DNA from: Akanthomyces muscarius
Lineage: Eukaryota; Ascomycota; Sordariomycetes; Hypocreales; Cordycipitaceae
Length of the DNA stretch: 64,000 nucleotides
Assembly (NCBI RefSeq): GCF_028009165.1
Contig: NC_079241.1
Coordinates: 5,394,001-5,458,000 of the forward strand
Reading direction: 5' to 3'
The notes under the pieces are model-generated. The model searched no databases. It had not been told where the DNA came from and saw only the letters and a list, made by a program, of their open reading frames with translations. The translations under genes were made by a program, and so were the position numbers. How positions within the stretch are numbered: the stretch's first letter is position 1; each line of letters starts with the position of its first letter. Of this stretch, positions 57,708 to 64,000 are shown one piece after another.

Positions 57708-60700
57708 TCAAAAATACGCCATGCCTGACCACCCCAGCACACCCTCCAGCTCGTCCCTCATCTCCTGCATGTCGTCGTAGCCGCTCTTGGTCGCCATCTC
57801 GGCCCTCTTTGCCGCGCCCAGCTCCGTCCAGCGCGCCAGCACCGCGCCGTCGACAATCATGCGGCCCGACGCCGCGGTCTCGACGCCCACCGCGCGCGAG
57901 TGGCTCGGCGCGCCGCGGCCCTCGGGCAGGCGGTGCGCCTTGGGATGCAGCCCGCCGTGCGGCACCACCGCCGGCAGCAGCTGGTTGGTCAGCGACAGCA
58001 GCCGGCGATAGGCCGACTCGCTGAGCGGCGTGAGCGCCGCCAGCTGGCCGGTCGGGCAGCTCAGCAGCAGCGTGTGCGGCGTGTCGGCCCCGGTGTCGCC
58101 CTGCGGCTGCGGCTGCGAGGCGGGAATGGTGCGCTCGAGCAGGACCGTCGTTGTGGGCTCGTTGGGGGACAGCGAGAATGTGGTGCGGTGCAGCAGCAGA
58201 TGACCCTGGAGGGATTTGGGATCTGCATTATCAAATTTAGTAAAAAGAACATCTCGCGTAGCGACAGGACGGGGTACGTACGATCAGGGTTGAACTCAAA
58301 GACGTGCAAGTCTCCATCTGCATCTACACCAACCATGGACAGATCCTCGCCATCCGGCAAGAAGTCTGCCACCAGCATCGGAATCTGGCCGCCGCTCTTA
58401 CCGAGCACCTTGAACGTGTACGGCTCCTCCGTGTAGCCTGCAAACCACATGCCCTTCAGAACATCGGCCATGAGGCACAGGCCCGTGCCGCGCAGCTCCC
58501 GGACGCTCAGAATGTGACAATTCATGTCCAAGAAAGCCACAGGCAGCAGACCGCCATCCTCGCGCAGACCACGCACCATGCACTTTTGGCCTTGCGCAAT
58601 GAGCAGCAGGCCCGAGGTGCCAATCTCCGACAGCGAGGTGACGCCGCCACGCGGCAGCTCTTCCTTGGCCTGGAGCTTCAGCTTCTTGTTCGTCTCTGGG
58701 CGCCCGGGTTCGGGGATGACGGTGACAATGTCAAACACTTGGACGCGGCCGCGCGTGGGCAAGTCCTCGCCCTTGCAAATCGCACTGCCAACAGCGACGA
58801 CCATGCGTCGCTCTTTGGTCTCCTCGGAGATTTCCAGGTGAAGTGCCATCATGCTCTCGATTGTCTCGCAGGACTCGAGATCCAAGCTGTGAATGACCGT
58901 CCACGCCGCAGGACTGATGAGCTTCAGAATGCCTCGCGGCATAGTCGGTGCAAAGGCCACATTCTCTTTGGCCCATTCTTTGTGGTAGTCGTCGTCTTTG
59001 GGTAGCTCAAACGGCTCCCGCGTTGAGCACGCAGCGATATATGTTGCTGTGTGCGAGTGGAAAGAGACCCTGTTGACATCGCAGTCGAGCGGAATCTTCT
59101 TAACTGATATACCCAGCTCGGCATAGTTTGTATCCGTGGGCAATTGGCTGACTCGAGCAATGCCCTTTTTGTCGGCATATATGAAGCCTCGATCGCAACC
59201 TTCCGTATGGAAAGTGCTCATGCCTTGCACGCCTTGACCTTGGAGACCGACGATGCGGGGTATGCTCTTTGCTGATTTCAGAACAAAGCTGGGCGAATCG
59301 CCAGACAAGAACACCGTGCTGTAGCCGCCGACGTTGCCGCACGGTTGGAGCGGAACGAAGCGCGTTTGCTGTGTTTCGTCTTCTTCCTTGTCCGATGCCG
59401 GTACACTCTTTGCTATAGTAGAGTTTGTCGATTTCTTAAAGAATAATGTGTCCGATAGGGGCGGCGAGCTGCTGTTTGGTTCTTGGTATCGCACAGGTTC
59501 GTACAGAGTAAGGTCATTGGTGTTGTGACGCAGAATGAGGTATGGGCTTTTAGCTACCACGTCGCCAAGATCGGCAACGAGAATTTCTGTCAGGGTTTCT
59601 CTCGCAGCAGCCTTGCGGCCTGTGAAGTTTGCAGACAGGAAAGGGGGTGTCGAGGTAAGGCCCTCCGCAACATATACTGGTTCTGAAAGATTGTCCAAGT
59701 CGTACATGTGCAAGGCGCCGGTTGTGCTCATCAGGAACATCATGACTTTGGGGCTAGCATCTCCCTCCACAGACTGCCCTGGTTGGAAATATCTGCCGTG
59801 ATCGGCGTATAAGCAGCCCGTCTGCCATTTCATCGAGGTCAGGGGGCCACTCTTCTCAACTTCTTCCAACTCATCGTTGCTACCAATTTTGGCAAGGAAG
59901 ACGCTGCTGTCGTCCCGGATGATCATCAAATACGGGTCAACGATGCTTGCACTGACCACCCTTGGCTCAGCTCCTGTATCTTCATCCATCATGGGCAAAA
60001 TTTGACTCAAGCCAAGATCTCCGTCGTAGCATCGGACCTCTGATTTCAATACTTGAACAATTCTCATTTGCTTTCCCATGGTGCCCGCCATGACTGTAAA
60101 GCCTGCCGCGGGCTCGAATTCTGTATCTTTCAAGCTTTCGAAGCCAGCCTCTGTCAGGGCGTAGACATCTGATGTTTCGTAGCCGTCCAGATCGACCTTG
60201 GCAACAATCATGAACCGGTCAAACTGCGCAGTGCTGTCGTACTCGCTGCTGATGACGGCATTGGAGCCGAGCGCTTTCGGTGCCGGTTTCTTGACACACA
60301 TGGTCCAGAAGCCCCGAGCTTCCGGAAACTCGAATCTTCCAATAATCTTGGGCTGGATCTCACGGTTCAAAATAGCAATGGCACCAGCCTTGCCTCGGCC
60401 GACAGCACAAGCAAGTTGCAGCTCTGACGTGACGCCGTCTCGTAAAACAGCCTCTTCGCTGTCCGGTGGGAACACCGCTTTACCAGGCGCAACGTCGTGG
60501 ATTGGTGCCAGGCACAGTAGAGAATCTTGTAAGCGAAAAATGAGCTCGCCGCTTTTGGTTGCTCCGTTGGCAGCTTGAAATGGTTTTGCAGCAGCCGATT
60601 CCGTGCCATATAAGTCATCATCTTCGTCAAAGTCATCATCGAGATCAATATCCTCAACATCAAGCGCTAGGTCTGCATCCAGAGCTCTCGACTTTTTGCG

Positions 60701-62101
60701 TTTCTCTTGATTTTGCTTCCTGGACCACCCAAGAACAACAGAGTCACCAGACTCGCTTCCAACAAACATGGAGGTCTTGCCGATTCGAGTAATGCAGGAC
60801 ACGCGACTCTTGAGAATGTTTCCACCATTCTCTTTCGAGACGGGAGCCAGACTGATTCCAGACACCGTGCGTCCATCAATCTTGAAAGAGATAATCACCA
60901 AGGTGGCATTGTTAAGAATCAACAAGAGCTCCCCAGTCTCCATAGAAATGGGTTCGATTGCGCATCCTTCCAGACGATAGTTGAGCTCGGATTGGTCGCT
61001 AAGACTGAATGATGTCATTTGTCGGGCCATCGAGTTCACCGCAACGCCATTGGCTTTACCAGATTGGTCGATGTGGATGAGCTCGTTCTCACCGACGAGA
61101 AGCGCACCGCCAACAGGTGTAGGCAGCGGAATGACGCGTTGGAGGTCTTGGGGTAGTCCTGTGACTGATAGAATGGTAGTGGAAGCACGCTGTTTCATGT
61201 CCAGGGTAAAGACCTTGTAGGTCATGTGGTCTCTAAACCCTAGAGCAATCGACGTAGATTGTGCAGAAGAAAGGATACCAAACGTTGGCTCTCGATATTG
61301 ATGAAGGAACGCGAGGTGGACTGGATGTAAAAGTGTCGGGTCGAGGAGCGGGAGGCGCAGTACAAAAGATGGCGAATGCTGTGATTCCGCCCCATGAGCA
61401 TCTCCATTGGTCGCAAGGGCTGCTTCCTTGGCAGGCCTGGGTCCATCGAGCGCTTCATCCCAGTCTTCCATCTCGAGATCCTCCTCCGCCTGGCGAAACG
61501 GCAGAATGGCCAAGTTGCGGCTGCCAAACTTGAAGGCCGCGCATCGACTAGCAGGGTCCGCCTCGAGATAGTTGACGTACTCGCCAAAGGGTAGTTCCCA
61601 CGGCGCTCCCTGCAGCTCGTCCTTTTCGTAGTAGTGTATCGAGACGGTGTCGAGGGCGGCCTTTTGCGGGTTCCATTCGGTCAGGCACATCTTGGCGCCG
61701 CGGTAGGCCAGCAGGAGCGCCTCGCCGCCCGAGGCGGTGTTCTGCAGTCGGAGGCGGGTGAGTCCGATGACGGTGCCGGCGACGGGAACCTCGGCGATGA
61801 GGACGAGCTTGGTGTTGTGGGTGCGGTCGCGCAGCATCAGGGTCTCGCCGCCGCCGAGGAACGACGACTCGAGGCCGTCGTCATCGTTGCCGCGAATGTC
61901 AAAATCGGACTCGGCCTTAGCGGGCGGCTGCTGCTCGGGCTGGTACTGCGGGTCGAGCTCGGCGGCAATGGTGCGTGTCTCGAAGATCTGGACGAGGGAG
62001 CCCTTTGCGACGACGAGGTTGCTGGCGGTGGACGAGGTCAAGGACAGGCTCAGGGAATGGGTGACGGCCGAGGGCGCCACAAGCTCCGTGTAGACCTGCA
62101 T
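57708..62101 (-). CDS. CFT1: Cft1/CPSF160, cleavage and polyadenylation factor subunit
   Basis: Predicted 1444-residue nuclear protein, the largest scaffold subunit of the mRNA 3'-end cleavage and polyadenylation complex. Exons are 62101-58282 and 58222-57708; the 59 bp intron (GTACGT donor) joins FEFNPD to HPKSLQGHLLLHRTTF, a hallmark segment of the family. The N terminus (MQVYTELVAPSAVTHSLSLS) marks the start, although the frame is open 219 bp further upstream. The protein consists of three beta-propellers of the CPSF-A/DDB1 type; a conserved stretch is AYRGAKMCLTEWNPQ in the first, and acidic loops such as VEDIDLDDDFDEDDDLYGTE lie between blades. The C terminus (YDDMQEMRDELEGVLGWSGM) is family-typical. 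Length matches fungal Cft1. Confidence 0.93.
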
Positions 62102-62684
62102 GGCGACCAGGTCATTCTCGCTCGCCGACCTGCGAGTCGAATTGGGGGGATTGTAATGGTTCGTCGCGCGGGTTGCGAGTTTGCGATGGGACGTCGTAAA
62201 AGTACAAAGGTACAGGGCTGCAGCTAGTATGGGTGGTGGACTCGTGGTGCAGCGAGTGTGGCTGGATCTGGCTGGAGCTGAGGCTGGAGCTTCGGGTCGG
62301 CAGTGGATTGATCCGCACAAGTGGCCGGCCTTAGGGGAGCTTCACAGGGCATAAGGCGCCGTTACAGCACTGAGCTAGCGCTGCTACAGCACTCTGGGGA
62401 AGCTGTACCCAGCGGCTGAGACAGGAATGCTCTTCAGCATTAACAGTGCAGCACAAAGCTGTGCACTAGCGGCGCTCACTTATGCAAGTTTCAATATTCG
62501 AGCTTCCTTGATTGCGTCACGAAACATCCACGACTCTCAGGCTCCCACTTTCTCATCACCACCGACCCGGCTCTTTGCTCCTCCTTTTCCAACATCAAAG
62601 GAAGTTTCAACAGTCGCCGGATGCGAACAGTACTCATCACCACAAAGCACAACCTTCAGCTTCAACAGCCCCCCCGACGTCACC
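62102..62684. promoter_or_regulatory. Divergent promoter, CFT1 and LMBD1-like genes
   Basis: 583 bp head-to-head interval. A C/T-rich leader (62540-62680) precedes the LMBD1-like ATG. The minus-strand frame here is open but is the non-conserved upstream extension of CFT1. Confidence 0.55.
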
Positions 62685-64000
62685 ATGATGGCGGACGCGG
62701 GTCTGATCCAGACCAGCCTGATCTGGGTCGCCTATGTCTGCGCCATTGCCTTTTGCCTCGTCGCGGCCATCATCACCACCTTTACCTGGCAGACGCCGCG
62801 CGAGCGCTCCGCCGTCGTCAGCTTCGTCGCCATCATCAGCCTGACGGCGCTGCTCGCCACGGTCCTCCTGCTCCCCGTCGACATTGCCCTCGTCTCGGCG
62901 ACCTCGTCAGCCCGCCTCGGCCTCAAGAAGCACTGGGCCACGCCGGAGCGCGTCGCCGACATCCTCCTCTCGCTCAAGGTCCTCTACTACACGCTCTACA
63001 GCTTCGACGCGCTGCTGTGCCTGCTGCTCATCCCGTTTGCCTACTTCTGGTACGAAGAGTACGACGAGATTGAGTTTGAGGAGGAGGGCCGCACCTGGCG
63101 CTCGCGCCTCTGGGCCGCCGCCAAGTACACGCTCTTCTTCGTCGCCCTCGTCGTCGCCCTCTTCCTCATCGGCTTCTTCGTGCCCGCGGCCGGCAGCGCC
63201 GACCCCGGCAAGGACTGGAGCAAGCCCGGGTCCTACTACCGCGAGCTGCTGGCCTCGCAGAACAATGGCGAAAAGGCGCTCACCTTTGCGCTCGGCCTGC
63301 TCGTCACGCTTGGCACCCTCCTCTACGTCGTCTACACCAGCGCCGGCCTCGCCCTCATGCCCATCTCCTTCATCAAGTCGGCGCCCGCCATATCCGCGCC
63401 GCAGCTCTCCGCCACCACGGCCTCGCAGCTCGAGCAGAACCGCGAGCGCCAGCGCCAGCTCGAGATGCGCTACACCGGCCGCAACGACAGCAGCATGACG
63501 CGCAAGGACCGCCGCGAGCTCGACGCCCTCGTCCGCGAGGAACAGACGCTCGTGCGGCGTGTGCGCCTCGCCGCCGAGGCCCAGGGCGAGGGCCACAGCC
63601 GCCTCTACCACGCCTGGCTCCAGGTCTGCGCCTTTTTCCGGCCCGTCAAGATGATTGGCGGCATCCTGCTTCTCCTCTTGTCCGTCCTCGTCGCCGTCTC
63701 GATGCTCATCACCGGTATCGACAAGGCCACCCACTCGGTGTGCAAGCAGCGCTGCGGCTACGTCCTCGGCCATGTCCGCGTCTTCCAGCCCATCAACTGG
63801 ATCTTTCTCCAGACGGCGCGCGTCTTCCCCGTCGACTACGTCCTCATGGCCCTGCTCGTCCTGCACCTCTTCAGCGCCTCCATCTCGGGCATAGCCACCG
63901 TCGGCATCCGCTTCCTCTGGATCCGCATCTTCCAGATCCGCCGTGGCCGCACCGCGCCCCAGGCCCTGCTCATCGCCACCGTCATGCTCGGCCTCATCAC
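62685..64000 (+). CDS. LMBD1-like lysosomal/vacuolar cobalamin transporter (partial)
   Basis: 5' part of a gene that continues beyond the window; 438 codons are present with no intron and no stop. Start at the first of two adjacent ATGs ([20 protein letters not shown]). Hydrophobic segments include [40 protein letters not shown] with [47 protein letters not shown] and [20 protein letters not shown], then a charged cytosolic loop ([16 protein letters not shown] to about residue 295) and further membrane segments. The order and the [12 protein letters not shown] motif fit LMBR1/LMBD1 proteins, which export cobalamin from lysosomes in animals; fungal members carry the name by similarity, while their substrate is not established. 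Confidence 0.88.
   Translation, partial: MMADAGLIQTSLIWVAYVCAIAFCLVAAIITTFTWQTPRERSAVVSFVAIISLTALLATVLLLPVDIALVSATSSARLGLKKHWATPERVADILLSLKVLYYTLYSFDALLCLLLIPFAYFWYEEYDEIEFEEEGRTWRSRLWAAAKYTLFFVALVVALFLIGFFVPAAGSADPGKDWSKPGSYYRELLASQNNGEKALTFALGLLVTLGTLLYVVYTSAGLALMPISFIKSAPAISAPQLSATTASQLEQNRERQRQLEMRYTGRNDSSMTRKDRRELDALVREEQTLVRRVRLAAEAQGEGHSRLYHAWLQVCAFFRPVKMIGGILLLLLSVLVAVSMLITGIDKATHSVCKQRCGYVLGHVRVFQPINWIFLQTARVFPVDYVLMALLVLHLFSASISGIATVGIRFLWIRIFQIRRGRTAPQALLIATVMLGLI

Noticed and set aside
62907..63866. 319-residue open frame antisense to the LMBD1-like gene
   Set aside because: Asp/Glu/Ala/Val-rich shadow of the C-rich sense strand; no domain.
1..64000. CRISPR array, prophage or secondary-metabolite cluster
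   Set aside because: The window is eukaryotic; no direct-repeat/spacer array and no polyketide synthase, NRPS or terpene cyclase core gene is visible. The lone dioxygenase and FAD oxidoreductase are not clustered with such genes.

Overview
This 64 kb window is nuclear DNA of a filamentous ascomycete (Pezizomycotina), most likely a Sordariomycete and perhaps Hypocreales. The evidence is short introns (48-240 bp) with GTAAGT/GTATGT-type donors and CTAAC/CTGAC branch points, C-ending codon preference in the better-expressed genes, and typical fungal families: Zn2Cys6 regulator, Cft1, Gup1, Mtm1, soluble fumarate reductase with a cytochrome b5 tail, and NACHT-ankyrin NLRs. The organism is inferred; no species marker was used.

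Layout. 2.1-5.0 kb: Zn2Cys6 transcription factor (+). 5.4-8.6 kb: an orphan reading frame, a TMEM70/TMEM186-like mitochondrial protein and a DsbA-like thioredoxin-fold protein (all -). 9.8-11.6 kb: ZIP metal transporter (+). 12.0-13.3 kb: 2OG-Fe(II) dioxygenase (-), divergent from an FRG1-like protein (+, 13.9-14.9). 15.0-16.3 kb: WDR89-like WD40 protein (-). 16.9-18.4 kb: FAD/NAD(P) oxidoreductase (-). 19.6-21.0 kb: Mtm1-like mitochondrial carrier (-), divergent from a Pof7/Hrt3/FBXO9-type F-box protein (+, 22.1-23.9). 24.5-26.9 kb: conserved coiled-coil protein of unknown function (-). 27-31 kb is gene-free and repeat-bearing. 31.2-34.4 kb: FAR-17a/AIG1-like membrane protein (+) convergent with Gup1 (-).

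35.7-42.3 kb is a decayed accessory island: a PNP-NACHT-ankyrin NLR pseudogene with two in-frame TAG codons, relics of at least two further NLR segments, a non-LTR retrotransposon (LINE) endonuclease fragment and the 3' remnant of a UPF1/DNA2-type SF1 helicase. Many stops are explicable as C-to-T or G-to-A changes, which fits repeat-induced point mutation (RIP).

42.8-64 kb returns to core genes: an ANCHR/ZFYVE19-like protein (+), a secreted FAS1-domain protein (-), fumarate reductase (+), an MFS sugar transporter (+), an intron-containing tRNA-Tyr (-), a small split gene (-), the CPSF160 homologue Cft1 (-) and, divergent from it, an LMBD1-type cobalamin transporter-like gene (+) that runs off the window end.

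Most neighbours are unrelated housekeeping genes, as is normal in fungi, and no biosynthetic cluster is visible. The most unusual region is the NLR/transposon graveyard. Exon coordinates were derived by hand from splice motifs and checked for reading-frame closure; no homology search was run.
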